Positions 35,584 to 48,398 of a DNA stretch of 64,000 bases are shown here, one piece after another. A program made the translations under genes and the position numbers. How positions within the stretch are numbered: position 1 is the stretch's first letter; the number at the start of each line of letters is the position of its first letter. This DNA is from Sphaerotilus natans. GTDB lineage: Bacteria; Pseudomonadota; Gammaproteobacteria; Burkholderiales; Burkholderiaceae_C. The stretch is from positions 124,001 through 188,000 of the forward strand of contig NZ_FTMZ01000001.1 of assembly GCF_900156335.1 (NCBI RefSeq). The letters run 5' to 3'. A model generated the notes under the pieces. That model was not told where the DNA came from. It ran no database searches and worked only from the letters and a program-made list of their open reading frames with translations.

Positions 35584-35645
35584 CGGAGAACAGTGCAGCG
35601 AGCAGCGGAGGAGCGGGCGAAACGCGGATTGTAGGCTGCGGCGTC

Positions 35646-35661
35646 CGTGACCCGCGTCACG
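35646..35661. promoter_or_regulatory. inverted repeat in the thrB-polA divergent spacer
   Basis: CGTGAC-CCGC-GTCACG is a perfect 6-bp dyad. It could be an operator for either gene, but no regulator is identified and chance is not excluded. Confidence 0.25.
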
Positions 35662-35686
35662 CCGGGCGATCACCGACAATTCCGCC

Positions 35687-38533
<2,847 letters not shown>

Positions 38534-39055
38534 GCCGGGCGTGGGGCCGCATTGCAAATGCTGGCGAGAAACCCCGATGGCTTTGCAAGAAGCGTGCTAC
38601 GATGAAAAATCGACGATCAGGACAAGCTCCTGATCGCTCAGAGATCTCGGTTGATCTCTCCTTCCGCCAGAAAGCTGATCGCCGCGGTGATCTCCATGTT
38701 CTGGCCGCCTCTGGGCCGCACAGCCAGCAACCCTGTGCCCCAGCCGCCGGACAGCGAGTTCAACGTCCGCACGAAGTGCATCTCCTGCCTTCGACCTTCT
38801 GATCGCCGCTGCCCCAGACCTGCCGCAGCGGCTCGTGAAAGCTTCGTATCCCCGTCTCGTTCCGATCGGCAGCGTGCACCGCACCTGCCAGCCCGCTTCT
38901 GTCCAGTCGCCTGCACGACGCCCGCGCCGTCCCGCCCATGCGCCATGCCCTGCAGCGCATCCTTTCCCGTACCGGCACGAGCTGGGGCCTTGCCCCGCTC
39001 GCCGCTTCCAGCGCACTTTCTTGCGCTTCCTCTTCTTCCCGAATCAGGTAACACC
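38534..39055 (+). other. long leader of the RNA-binding protein gene, no gene recognised
   Basis: This 522-base gap has no protein I can support. An extended -10 (TGC-TACGAT, 38595-38603) precedes a perfect 9-bp hairpin (38614-38636) and a second weaker one (GAGAT...ATCTC, about 38641-38658). The octamer CTGATCGC occurs three times (38630, 38675, 38799). The frame of the RRM gene stays open back to 38651, but that extension has no RRM-family similarity. The likeliest reading is a long 5' UTR for cold- or stress-responsive expression. Confidence 0.5.
38614..38636 (+). other. strong hairpin near the expected transcript start
   Basis: CGATCAGGA-CAAGC-TCCTGATCG is a perfect 9-bp stem with a 5-base loop, beginning about 10 bases after the extended -10. 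No T-tract follows, so it is not a terminator for polA. A 5'-end stabilising or regulatory structure is more likely. Confidence 0.55.
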
Positions 39056-39364
39056 ATGACCAGCAAGCTCTACGTCGGCAATCTGTCCTACTCCACCAGC
39101 GACGCCGACCTGCATGAACAGTTCTCCCGTCACGGCGATGTGCGCACCGCCACCGTCATGACCGACCGCGACAGCGGTCGCTCGAAGGGCTTCGGCTTTG
39201 TCGAGATGGATTCCGAATCGGCTGCGCAGGCGGCCATCAGCGCGCTGAACGGCAAGTCGGTCGACGGTCGCGCGCTCACCGTCAACGTGGCGCGTCCCCG
39301 CGAAGAGCGTCCGTCCGGTTTTGGGGGTGGGCGCAGCTTCGGCGGCTACAGCAGCCGGACGTGA
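39056..39364 (+). CDS. RRM-domain RNA-binding protein (cold-inducible type)
   Basis: Single RNA-recognition-motif protein of 102 residues. RNP2 is KLYVGNLSY and RNP1 is KGFGFVEM, with the aromatic residues at their expected places. A short Gly/Arg/Ser-rich tail ends the protein. Such bacterial RRM proteins resemble cyanobacterial Rbp proteins and are often induced by cold. Start at 39056 follows CAGGTAACACC. The TGA stop overlaps the GTG of the next gene. Confidence 0.93.
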   Translation: MTSKLYVGNLSYSTSDADLHEQFSRHGDVRTATVMTDRDSGRSKGFGFVEMDSESAAQAAISALNGKSVDGRALTVNVARPREERPSGFGGGRSFGGYSSRT

Positions 39365-40233
39365 TCCGACTCGGATTCTCGATCGACCTGAGCTACGAGG
39401 TGGCCGCGCCAGGTGCGGATTTCATCTTCAACGTCCAGGCCGCTCGCACGCACCAGCAGCGGGTGATCGAGGAGCGACTGGCCATCAGCCAGCGCGTCGG
39501 GCTGCATCTGCATACCGACGAGATCAGCCGCACGCGACATGTCCGGCTCACCGCGCACCCGGGTGTGCTGATGCTGCACTCGGACGCGATCGTCGAGGTG
39601 GCGCATCACGTCGAGGCGCCGCAGGCGCTGACCGAGATGCCGGTCGCCCGGCTGCCGGCCCATGTCCTGCCGTTCCTGTACCCGAGCCGCTACTGCGAGT
39701 CGGATCAGCTCCAGGCCTTGGCCAATGCCGAATTCGGTGCCCTGCCTCGGGGCTGCCTGCGCGTGATGGCGATCCGGGACTGGGTGCGCCAGCGCATCGC
39801 GTTCCGCAGCGGCGCCTCCGACAGCAGCACCTCGGCTCTGGCGACGCTGACCAATGGCGCCGGGGTCTGCCGCGACTTCGCGCATGTGATGATCGCGCTG
39901 TGCCGGGCTCTGAATCTGCCCGCGCGTTTCATCACCGGCTTCGACTTCGGCGCCGATCCTGCGCTGGGTCCCCCTGATTTCCACGCCTATGTGGAGGTCT
40001 ACCTCTCCGGGCGCTGGTATCTGTTCGACCCGTCCGGCACGGCGATCCCGATGGGGCTGCTGCGGCTGGCGTGCGGGCGCGATGCGGCCGATGCCGCCTT
40101 CGCGACCCTCTTCGGCGCGGTGACCTGCCACCCGCCGGTCATCGGCGTGCATCTGATCTCCGGCCATGTCGGCACACGGATGCACCCAGCCCATGCTCTG
40201 AACGCGATCTCGACCGACAGCGGCGCGGGCTGA
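39361..40233 (+). CDS. transglutaminase-like cysteine protease family protein
   Basis: A 290-residue protein with an N-terminal beta domain and a C-terminal transglutaminase core. The Cys, His and Asp of the triad lie in GVCRDFAHVMIALCRALNLPAR, DFHAYVEVYL and WYLFDPSG. A GTG start overlapping the RRM stop (GTGA) is chosen because it gives IRLGFSIDLSYEV, the usual family opening. The substrate is unknown; bacterial relatives are putative proteases or peptide-linking enzymes. Confidence 0.85.
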   Translation: MIRLGFSIDLSYEVAAPGADFIFNVQAARTHQQRVIEERLAISQRVGLHLHTDEISRTRHVRLTAHPGVLMLHSDAIVEVAHHVEAPQALTEMPVARLPAHVLPFLYPSRYCESDQLQALANAEFGALPRGCLRVMAIRDWVRQRIAFRSGASDSSTSALATLTNGAGVCRDFAHVMIALCRALNLPARFITGFDFGADPALGPPDFHAYVEVYLSGRWYLFDPSGTAIPMGLLRLACGRDAADAAFATLFGAVTCHPPVIGVHLISGHVGTRMHPAHALNAISTDSGAG

Positions 40234-40260
40234 CGCGGGGGCGTCTTGCGCCGCGGCATC

Positions 40261-41034
40261 TCACACGCCCGGCTCCAGCCGCGCGTGCAGCGCGACGAAC
40301 TCCTGCGTCAGCCGGTGCTTCGGGTCGAGGTGGATCATCGGCAGCGACTGCTCGTGCGATTCCTTCACCCGCACCGTCGATGACAGATAGGGCTCGAGCA
40401 CCGGCAGGCCCTCGGCCACCAGCTCGCCGACGATCTTGCGCGGCAGCGTCGCGCGCGGCTGGAACTGGTTGACGATGATGCCCTCGACCGCCAGGCCACG
40501 GTTGTGGTCGGCCTGCAGCTCGCGCACGTTCTCCAGCAGCGCGTAGAGCGCGCGACGCGAGAAGTCGTCGCAGTCGAACGGGATCAGGCAGCGCTCCGAC
40601 GCGATCAGCGCCGAGCGGGTGTAGAAGTTCAGCGCCGGCGGCGTGTCGATGTAGATGCGGTCGTACTGCCCGGCCAGCTCGTCGAGCGCGTCGCGCAGCT
40701 TGTAGATCTTGTAGCGCGATTCCAGCTTGCCCTGCAGCTCCTCCAGCGCCGGGCTGGAGGGCATCAGGTGCAGGTGCTCGAAGGGCGTGGGCACGACGAA
40801 GCCGGCGGCGCCCTTCGGATCCATCGTGAAGCGCAGCGTCTGCTCGAAGAAGGCTGCCAGGTCAGGCGCCGGTGCATCCGCTCCGGCGCCGAGCAGGTAG
40901 CGGGTGCTGTTGCCCTGGGCGTCGAGATCGAGCAGCAGCGTGCGCAGTCCGCGGCTGGCGCTGATCGCGGCCAGGTTGCAGGCGATCGTCGACTTGCCGA
41001 CGCCACCCTTCTGATTGAACACGACACGACGCAT
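40261..41034 (-). CDS. orphan ParA-family ATPase
   Basis: Deviant-Walker ATPase of 257 residues. Its P-loop is VVFNQKGGVGKSTIACNLA, with LLLDLDAQGNSTRYLLG and IYIDTPPALNFYTRSAL following. Start at 41034 gives MRRVVFNQKGG. There is no ParB gene, parS-like cluster or replication gene nearby. That separates it from chromosomal parAB and suggests positioning of some other cargo (a MinD/ParA-like 'orphan'). It is convergent with the transglutaminase gene. Confidence 0.88.
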   Translation of the reverse strand: MRRVVFNQKGGVGKSTIACNLAAISASRGLRTLLLDLDAQGNSTRYLLGAGADAPAPDLAAFFEQTLRFTMDPKGAAGFVVPTPFEHLHLMPSSPALEELQGKLESRYKIYKLRDALDELAGQYDRIYIDTPPALNFYTRSALIASERCLIPFDCDDFSRRALYALLENVRELQADHNRGLAVEGIIVNQFQPRATLPRKIVGELVAEGLPVLEPYLSSTVRVKESHEQSLPMIHLDPKHRLTQEFVALHARLEPGV

Positions 41035-41207
41035 GAGGCTGGGCTCCCGAGCTGGACGGCCCCGATTGTGCCAAGCCGCCCGACGCCGGGGGGAAAAGGA
41101 TGCTGCGCCGCAACAGGCACAGATTTCCGGCCATCCCGTGCCTGAGGGGGCGAAGGCCGGATCAGATCCGGACTGGCGGGTATCACTTCCAGAATGCAGT
41201 GGTCGCC

Positions 41208-41216
41208 CTGAAATGA
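41208..41216 (+). repeat. CTGAAATGA motif, copy 1
   Basis: The exact 9-mer CTGAAATGA lies 46 bases before the GIY-YIG-like gene. The same 9-mer lies upstream of two other plus-strand genes (41832-41840, 53341-53349). AT-rich words of this length should be rare here. Confidence 0.3.
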
Positions 41217-41262
41217 CAATCATCCAACAAGAGAAAACCTGCCTCGTGGGGGAGGCTGATCG

Positions 41263-41763
41263 ATGGCTGTTCCGCAAGTGATCCTGCGCTTCTCCGGCTA
41301 CTGGAGCGAGTTCAACAGCGGCCTGATGCCGCGCCGTCCGGGTCTGTTCTGCGTCTACCGCGCCCGCTTCGATGACCTCGACAAGTCGACGACCATGCTG
41401 GAGCTGCTGCATGTGGGCGCGTCGAGCAATGTCAACCAGTGCGTGACCGGCTCGCGCGACCTGGCGCGCTGGCGCAGCCGTCTCGGGCCGGGCGAGTCGC
41501 TGTCCTTCAGCTACAGCCCGGTCGCCGAGGACGATCTGGCCGCCTGCGAGGCGGCGATGCTGCTGCGCCATCGACCTTCGATGAGTCCCGAGCTGCCGGA
41601 GCGGTTCTTCTTTGGCGGGCTGGCGCTGCGCCTGGACGGACGCACGCCGCTGCTCGACCGCGAGTTCACCGTCGGCCATGCGGTGGTCAAGGGCTACTCG
41701 GGGCGCGGCTCGACCTGGCTGCGGCGCGGCATCGATTTCCTGCGCACCACGGTCAACGGCTGA
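41263..41763 (+). CDS. hypothetical protein with GIY-YIG-like features
   Basis: A 166-residue soluble protein. GLFCVYRAR (about residues 27-35) and LLHVGASSNV (about 47-56) resemble the two halves of the GIY-YIG nuclease signature. CEAAMLLRHRPSMSPE (about 94-109) places a Glu and an Asn/Ser-like segment where that fold has its catalytic Glu. The match is by eye and partial. A strong GGGGGAGG Shine-Dalgarno precedes the ATG. The 228-base gap to divergent parA holds nothing else recognised. Confidence 0.6.
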   Translation: MAVPQVILRFSGYWSEFNSGLMPRRPGLFCVYRARFDDLDKSTTMLELLHVGASSNVNQCVTGSRDLARWRSRLGPGESLSFSYSPVAEDDLAACEAAMLLRHRPSMSPELPERFFFGGLALRLDGRTPLLDREFTVGHAVVKGYSGRGSTWLRRGIDFLRTTVNG

Positions 41764-41831
41764 ATCTGGGGTCAGCCATGCGCAGCTGCTTTTGCAAGCT
41801 GTTTCGTTTCGGTTGGTCGTGAATGACGCGT

Positions 41832-41840
41832 CTGAAATGA
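41832..41840 (+). repeat. CTGAAATGA motif, copy 2
   Basis: Identical 9-mer, 72 bases upstream of the next gene. Together with TTTCGTTTCGG about 20 bases before, it forms an imperfect dyad (TTTCGTTTCGG against the complement TTTCATTTCAG). Confidence 0.3.
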
Positions 41841-41912
41841 AAATGGTCGTAAAGAAATGCGCGATCGGACGAGGTCGCGCAGGACACCCTCTGCCGACCT
41901 GCTCTTGCCTGC

Positions 41913-42302
41913 ATGACCGATCTTCCTGCCGATGACCTGCTGACCCGCCTGCGTGCCGCGCTGGGCCGCGAATTTGGCGAGATCCGCTTCTGGGGCTTTG
42001 CGGTGGTGCGGCCCAGCGATCGCAGCTGGCGTCTCGAGTCGATCGAGCGTGAAGGCAGCACGCTGCTGCTGGGGCTGCGCGACATGGCCGGTCTGCCGCT
42101 GCCGGCACTGCTGTCGCTGGACCGGCCGATCGGCCTGACCGTGTCTGCGCATGGGCTGACCTTCGAGCGGGCGGCCCGTCTCGGTTTCGACGGCCATGAG
42201 GCCTGGCCGGATGCGGATGGCCGCCACTATGGTCTGGCCACGCCGCGCGGTACCGGCCATTTCGAGATCCAGGGGCTGCCGGCGCTGACGCTGCAGGCCT
42301 GA
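41913..42302 (+). CDS. hypothetical protein
   Basis: A 129-residue soluble protein without a signal peptide or recognised motif. It opens MTDLPADDLLTRLRAALGREFGEIRFWG. Codon use matches its neighbours, and it is followed after 26 bases by a lipoprotein gene on the same strand. It is kept as a gene because of position and length. Confidence 0.6.
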   Translation: MTDLPADDLLTRLRAALGREFGEIRFWGFAVVRPSDRSWRLESIEREGSTLLLGLRDMAGLPLPALLSLDRPIGLTVSAHGLTFERAARLGFDGHEAWPDADGRHYGLATPRGTGHFEIQGLPALTLQA

Positions 42303-42328
42303 GGCGTGCTTTTTCCCAGGAGACGACG

Positions 42329-42964
42329 ATGATGACGATGATGAAGGCGCCGCGGGTCCGACCGGCGCTTCCGGCGCTGCTGTTCGCGCTGGTCTTGGCC
42401 GGCTGCGCGGGCAGCGGCAGCAGCGGCCTGCAGCCGCAGATCGCCGCCAGCGCCGAGGTGCTGCAGCCCGGCGACGCCGGCTACGAGCGCGCGGTGATCG
42501 GCTCGGCGGTCAAGCCGGCCGGGCAGGGCGGGGTGTCCGAGGGCATGGTGATTCGCATCGTGCAGGACATTCCGGTCTGGCGCATGTGGAACGGTCCGGC
42601 CAAGTTGGATGCGCGCGGCAACACCAACCGCATGGGCGGCTGGTGGTCCTATGACCCGCCCAAGGGCACGGTGCAGCAGTACCGCGCCGCCTACGAGATC
42701 TGCAACGGCTGGAACGAGCTGACCTGGGTCGCGAAATGCACGCTCAAGGCCGGCTCCATCGTCGTCGTCGGTCCGGGCCAGTCGGTGTCGGCGCAGACCT
42801 GCGGTGATCCGACCGGTCTGGAGAACTACGCCGCCAATCCGGTCGACTGGCAGCTCTACATCGACAAGCCCTGGGCGCGCAGCGCCGAGCTGGTCTGCCC
42901 GGACGCCTCGGCCGACTACGAGGCCGATCCGGCCGACATCTCGCGCCCGAAGAGCGCCTCCTGA
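42329..42964 (+). CDS. lipoprotein of unknown function
   Basis: A 211-residue envelope protein with a lipobox (LLFALVLAG then Cys, about residue 26). The mature part has two pairs of Cys-containing segments (YEICNGWNELTWVAKC and QTCGDPTGLENY). GGWWSYDPPKGTVQQYRAAYEICNGW is split by charged residues. No family is recognised. The gene has a GGAGACGACG leader and ends three bases before the convergent MFS gene. Confidence 0.72.
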   Translation: MMTMMKAPRVRPALPALLFALVLAGCAGSGSSGLQPQIAASAEVLQPGDAGYERAVIGSAVKPAGQGGVSEGMVIRIVQDIPVWRMWNGPAKLDARGNTNRMGGWWSYDPPKGTVQQYRAAYEICNGWNELTWVAKCTLKAGSIVVVGPGQSVSAQTCGDPTGLENYAANPVDWQLYIDKPWARSAELVCPDASADYEADPADISRPKSAS

Positions 42965-42967
42965 AGC

Positions 42968-44221
42968 TCAGCCCGGACCGGCATGCAGCCGGTCGCGAGC
43001 CCACAGCGCCGGAAAGAGCCGGGTCCACAGCCCGGCCACCAGCAGTACGCCCACGCCGCCCAGCAGCACCGAGCCCACCGGCCCGAGCAGCGCGGCGGTG
43101 GCGCCCGACTCGAATTCGCCGAGCTGGTTGCTCGCGCCGATGAAGACCGAGTTGACCGCGCTGACCCGGCCGCGCATCGCGTCGGGCGTCTCCAGCTGCA
43201 CCAGCGTCTGGCGGATCACCACGCTGACCATGTCCGCAGCCCCCGAGACCGCCAGCGCGATCAGCGACAGCCAGAACGAGGACGACAGCGCGAACACCAG
43301 CATCGCCACGCCGAAGACCGCCACCGCGCCGATCAGCGTGCGCCCGACCCGACGCTCGAGCGGATGCTGGGCCAGCCAGACCGACAGCAGCAGCGCGCCC
43401 ACGGCCGGTGCTGCGCGCAGCAGGCCCAGGCCCCACGGGCCGACATGCAGGATGTCCTTGGCGAACATCGGCAGCAGCGCGGTCGCGCCGCCCAGCAGCA
43501 CCGCGAACAGGTCCAGCGAGATCGCGCCCAGCATCACCGGCTGGCCACGCAGGAAGCCGATGCCGGCCAGCACGCTGCGCCAGCTCGCCGGCTCCTTCGG
43601 TGCGGGCGGGCGGTCGTAGCGCACCGCGGCGGCCAGCACGCAGCCGACGAGCAGCAGCGCCGCGCCGCAGGCGTGCACGGTGGCGGCGCCCTGCACATAG
43701 AGCAGACCGCCCAGCGCGGGGCCGCCGATGATCGCCACCTGCATGCCGCTCGAGCCGAAGGCCACCGCCTGCGCCAGCAGCGGTGCGCGCACCAGCAGCG
43801 CCGGCAGCGCCTGCGAGGCCGGCATCTGGAAGGCCTTGCCGATGCCCAGCAGCGCCGAGATCGCCAGGATCAGCGTGCGGTCCATCCAGCCGCCCTGCGT
43901 GCCAGCGGCCAGCAGCAGCGCCGCCAGCGCCTGCAGCGCGGTGGCGGCCATCATCACGCGGCCGCGGTGATGGCGGTCGGCGATGTGGCCGGCCGGCAGT
44001 GTCAGCAGCAGCGCGGGCAGGAACTGCACCAGTCCGACCAGGCCCAGGTCCCAGGCGCTGCCGGTCAGGTCGTACATCTGCCAGCCCAGCGCGACCATCA
44101 TCATCTGCGAGGCCATCTGGGTCAGCACGCGGGTCAGCCAGTAGCAGGCGTAGGCGGGGCGCGCCAGCAGCGCGCGCACGCCGCCGGAGGTCGCGGCGGT
44201 GCGCTCGGTCTTCAGGTTCAT
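42968..44221 (-). CDS. MFS transporter (enterobactin-exporter-like MFS_3 type)
   Basis: Major-facilitator protein of 417 residues with about twelve helices. The start at 44221 gives [14 protein letters not shown]. Motifs are [43 protein letters not shown] (motif A-like) and [41 protein letters not shown]. These fit the MFS_3 (EntS-like) group. The start overlaps the ureF stop by four bases (ATGA), an unusual link to urease; the cargo is not known. Confidence 0.85.
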   Translation of the reverse strand: MNLKTERTAATSGGVRALLARPAYACYWLTRVLTQMASQMMMVALGWQMYDLTGSAWDLGLVGLVQFLPALLLTLPAGHIADRHHRGRVMMAATALQALAALLLAAGTQGGWMDRTLILAISALLGIGKAFQMPASQALPALLVRAPLLAQAVAFGSSGMQVAIIGGPALGGLLYVQGAATVHACGAALLLVGCVLAAAVRYDRPPAPKEPASWRSVLAGIGFLRGQPVMLGAISLDLFAVLLGGATALLPMFAKDILHVGPWGLGLLRAAPAVGALLLSVWLAQHPLERRVGRTLIGAVAVFGVAMLVFALSSSFWLSLIALAVSGAADMVSVVIRQTLVQLETPDAMRGRVSAVNSVFIGASNQLGEFESGATAALLGPVGSVLLGGVGVLLVAGLWTRLFPALWARDRLHAGPG

Positions 44222-44952
44222 GAGCGGAACAGCCGCGAATACTGCGTCTCGTGTCGGGCCGACAGGATGGCCAGCATCGGCGCATGCGCCTGGCGCTCGG
44301 CATCCGGCAGCGCGATGGCCTGATCGACCGCCTGCGGCATCGTCGCGATCAGCGCGGCGAGCATGCGCTGGCCGGCGCTCTGGCCGAGCGGTACCGCCTT
44401 GATCGCCGCCTGGACCATGTTCTCGGCCCAGCCGAAGGCGTGCGAGAGCAGCGCCTCGCGCAGCGGTGCGCCGGTGCGGTGCACCGCCAGCGCGAAGGCC
44501 ACCGGCCAGGTCGGCGCGGGCCGCAGCGCCGCCAGCTGCGCGATGCGGCCGTCGGGCTCGCTGCCGTCGGCCACGGCAGCGGCGTCCACCGTGCGCAGCC
44601 ACTCGACCAGCGAGCGGCCCATCTGCTCGGTCTGCAGCCGCAGCTCCATCGTCTCGCGGGTCAGCCGGACCCAGTCGTTGAGCTCGGCGATGCGCGTGCT
44701 GTCGCCGCGCGACCAGGCACGGTGCGCGCCGGCCACCACCGCTAGGTCGGCGCGCGCCAGCGTCAGGTGCAGCTGGTCGACGATCCAGGCGCCGGCCGAG
44801 GCCTCGTCATGGACGCGGCCGGTGTCGACCGCCGCCTCCAGCCCTTCGGAATAGCTGAAGCCGCCCACCGGCAGCGCCGGCGAGGCCAGCCACATCAGCT
44901 GCAGCAGCGCGGTCGCCGTCAGCGGCGCCGGCCGGGAGATCACCTTCGGCAT
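44218..44952 (-). CDS. ureF: urease accessory protein UreF
   Basis: UreF bridges UreD and UreG in the nickel-insertion complex for urease. The 244-residue product shows [24 protein letters not shown], the family hallmark, and [18 protein letters not shown] near the C terminus. It follows ureE by 18 bases. In most relatives ureG comes next; here the next gene is an MFS transporter, so ureG is missing from its usual place. Confidence 0.94.
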   Translation of the reverse strand: MPKVISRPAPLTATALLQLMWLASPALPVGGFSYSEGLEAAVDTGRVHDEASAGAWIVDQLHLTLARADLAVVAGAHRAWSRGDSTRIAELNDWVRLTRETMELRLQTEQMGRSLVEWLRTVDAAAVADGSEPDGRIAQLAALRPAPTWPVAFALAVHRTGAPLREALLSHAFGWAENMVQAAIKAVPLGQSAGQRMLAALIATMPQAVDQAIALPDAERQAHAPMLAILSARHETQYSRLFRS

Positions 44953-44970
44953 CGGAAACGGGGTCTCGGC

Positions 44971-45603
44971 TCAGTGATCGTGGCCGCAGCCGGGGCCGTG
45001 CACATGCGGCGCGGCCTCGGAACGCACCGCGATGCCGATCGGGCGGCCTCGGGCCGGGGCGCTCGGCGCTGGCGCGTGCGAATGGCCGTGATCGTGCGAA
45101 TGGTCGTGCGCATGTCCATGCGCATGTTCATGCGCGTGGCCGTGGCCGCCGGCCGCATAGGCGCCGCCCTCGGGCTCGAAGGCTGCCTGTGTCTCGGTGA
45201 CGATCAGGTGCATCTGGCGCAGCATGTCGGCCAGCACATGATCGGGCTCGAGCTTGAGGTGGTCGGGCTGCAGCTCCAGCTGCACGTGGCGGTTTCCGAG
45301 GTGATAGGCCGCGCGCAGCAGGTCGAAGGGCGTGCCGTGCGCGGCGCAGGTGCGCACCTCCAGCACCGGCTGGGCGGCGGCGACGACCTTCACCATCGAG
45401 CCGTCCTCGGCCACCAGCACATCGCCGCCGCGCACCAGTGTGCCGCGCGGCAGGAAGACGCCGAGGTGGCGGCCGCCGCTGTCCGTGGCGTCGAAACGGC
45501 TTTTCTGGCGCACGTCCCAGTCGAGTTCGACGGTCGTCGCACGGTTCAGCAGCACGCGGGCCAGGCCACGGCCCTGGGGCAGGAGTTTGTTGACGGTCAG
45601 CAT
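44971..45603 (-). CDS. ureE: urease accessory nickel chaperone UreE
   Basis: Metallochaperone that delivers nickel to the urease complex. Conserved parts are ELDWDVRQKSRFDATDSGGRHLGVFLPRG, with GDVLVAEDGS and YHLGNRHVQLEL (interface His). The C-terminal tail is strongly His-rich (GHGHAHEHAHGHAHDHSHDHG), a nickel store. Start at 45603 gives MLTVNKLL. At 210 residues it is long for the family because of the tail. Confidence 0.95.
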   Translation of the reverse strand: MLTVNKLLPQGRGLARVLLNRATTVELDWDVRQKSRFDATDSGGRHLGVFLPRGTLVRGGDVLVAEDGSMVKVVAAAQPVLEVRTCAAHGTPFDLLRAAYHLGNRHVQLELQPDHLKLEPDHVLADMLRQMHLIVTETQAAFEPEGGAYAAGGHGHAHEHAHGHAHDHSHDHGHSHAPAPSAPARGRPIGIAVRSEAAPHVHGPGCGHDH

Positions 45604-45660
45604 GATCGGCGCATTGTGAGGCAAGTCGCGTGCCCGCACGCTGCGCCCGGCGGGGCGCGT

Positions 45661-45993
45661 TCAGCCGCGCAGGCGCAGCATCAGGCGCTGGTGCCAGGGG
45701 CGCTCGCGCCAGGCCGCCAGCGCACGGTCGGCGAACTGCGCGCCGTCCGGCGTCAGCCGGTAGTAGTGCAGGCCCTCGAAGCCGTCCGGGTTGTCGAACT
45801 CCTCGATCAGGCCATAGGCGTCGAGCGAGCGGAAGGACCACTGCAGCCCCATGCCGTCGAGGATGCAGGTGCGCTTGTCCGGATCCATCACGACGATGAC
45901 ATGGCCGCGCCGCAGCGTCGCCAGCGTGTCGACGAACTCGCCGACGTGGACCACGGCAGGCGACGGAGTGCGGGGGTGGGGGAGGGCAGCCAT
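45661..45993 (-). CDS. small winged-helix-like protein inside the urease cluster
   Basis: A 110-residue protein between ureC and ureE. Its second half (SLDAYGLIEEF, then YYRLTPDGAQFADRALAAW) looks like the end of a winged-helix domain, where LTPxGxxFA closes the wing. The first half is not recognised. It starts with ATG at 45993; a GTG nine bases upstream is an alternative. It is not a normal urease subunit or accessory protein. Confidence 0.6.
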   Translation of the reverse strand: MAALPHPRTPSPAVVHVGEFVDTLATLRRGHVIVVMDPDKRTCILDGMGLQWSFRSLDAYGLIEEFDNPDGFEGLHYYRLTPDGAQFADRALAAWRERPWHQRLMLRLRG

Positions 45994-46089
45994 GCTTCGC
46001 ACGATAACGAAGCTGACGCCAGTCTGACGCTGGAATAGTGAGGATCTTTGCCGCCGACGGGGGCTTTCGGCGGCAAGCAGCCTCCTGGC

Positions 46090-47829
<1,740 letters not shown>

Positions 47830-47830
47830 G

Positions 47831-48136
47831 TCAGAGCGCTCCCTGCACCAGGCCGCGAAAGCCCCACACCTGCCGGTCTCCGGCGAAATCGCACAGCTCG
47901 ACGGTGCGCTGCTGGCCGGGCTCGAAACGCACCGCCAGACCGCTGGCGATGTTCAGCCGCATGCCGTGCGCGGCCGCGCGGTCGAAGCGCAGGCCGGCAT
48001 TGGTCTCGGCGAAGTGATAGTGCGAGCCGACCTGGATCGGGCGGTCGCTGGCGTTCTCGACCACCAGCGTCAGCGTGCGCCGGCCGGGGTTGAGCGGGTG
48101 CTCGCCCGCGTCGGTGAAGAGTTCTCCGGGAATCAT
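47831..48136 (-). CDS. ureB: urease beta subunit
   Basis: Structural urease subunit of 101 residues. Family motifs are [47 protein letters not shown], and [19 protein letters not shown]-type sequence (here [20 protein letters not shown]) with the VELCDFAG end. It is separated from ureA by a small membrane-protein gene, unlike most urease operons, where ureA and ureB are adjacent. Confidence 0.96.
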   Translation of the reverse strand: MIPGELFTDAGEHPLNPGRRTLTLVVENASDRPIQVGSHYHFAETNAGLRFDRAAAHGMRLNIASGLAVRFEPGQQRTVELCDFAGDRQVWGFRGLVQGAL

Positions 48137-48182
48137 GCGGCGTCTCCGTGGGTGATGGCCGATCGGTGGTGTTCAGCCCGGA

Positions 48183-48362
48183 TCACTTGCGGCGGTTGAA
48201 CCACAGCAGCGCGACGATGCCCGCGGCGAGCAGGTAGCCGATCACGTCGGTCGAGTGCCAATGCGCGCTGCCAGGCAGGCCGTGGCCCTCGTGGGCAAAC
48301 GCAGGCAGCGTGACGCCGAGACTCAGCAGCGCGGCGGACAGCAGGGAGGCGGTCTTCTTCAT
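48183..48362 (-). CDS. small His-containing membrane protein between ureA and ureB
   Basis: A 59-residue protein with a Sec signal (MKKTASLLSAALLSLGVTLPAFA). A short periplasmic HEGHGLPGSAHWHS segment follows, then one membrane helix (VIGYLLAAGIVALLWF) with a positive NRRK end. The HEGHG segment resembles the metal-binding start of HupE/UreJ nickel permeases, but the rest of those proteins is absent. Start at 48362 is chosen because the signal peptide begins there. It may have a nickel-related role; this is inference. Confidence 0.68.
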   Translation of the reverse strand: MKKTASLLSAALLSLGVTLPAFAHEGHGLPGSAHWHSTDVIGYLLAAGIVALLWFNRRK

Positions 48363-48398
48363 GGTCGGAAGCAGGCAGGGGGAAGAATCATCGATGCG

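Noticed and set aside
38651-39055. N-terminal extension of the RRM protein
   Set aside because: The frame is open but the translation has no similarity to RRM proteins and reads as Arg/Pro/Ser-rich noise. The ATG at 39056 gives the exact family start.
42968-44221. A ureG gene hidden in the region after ureF
   Set aside because: Both strands were read; the only coherent product is the MFS transporter. No GPVGSGKT-type UreG P-loop occurs.
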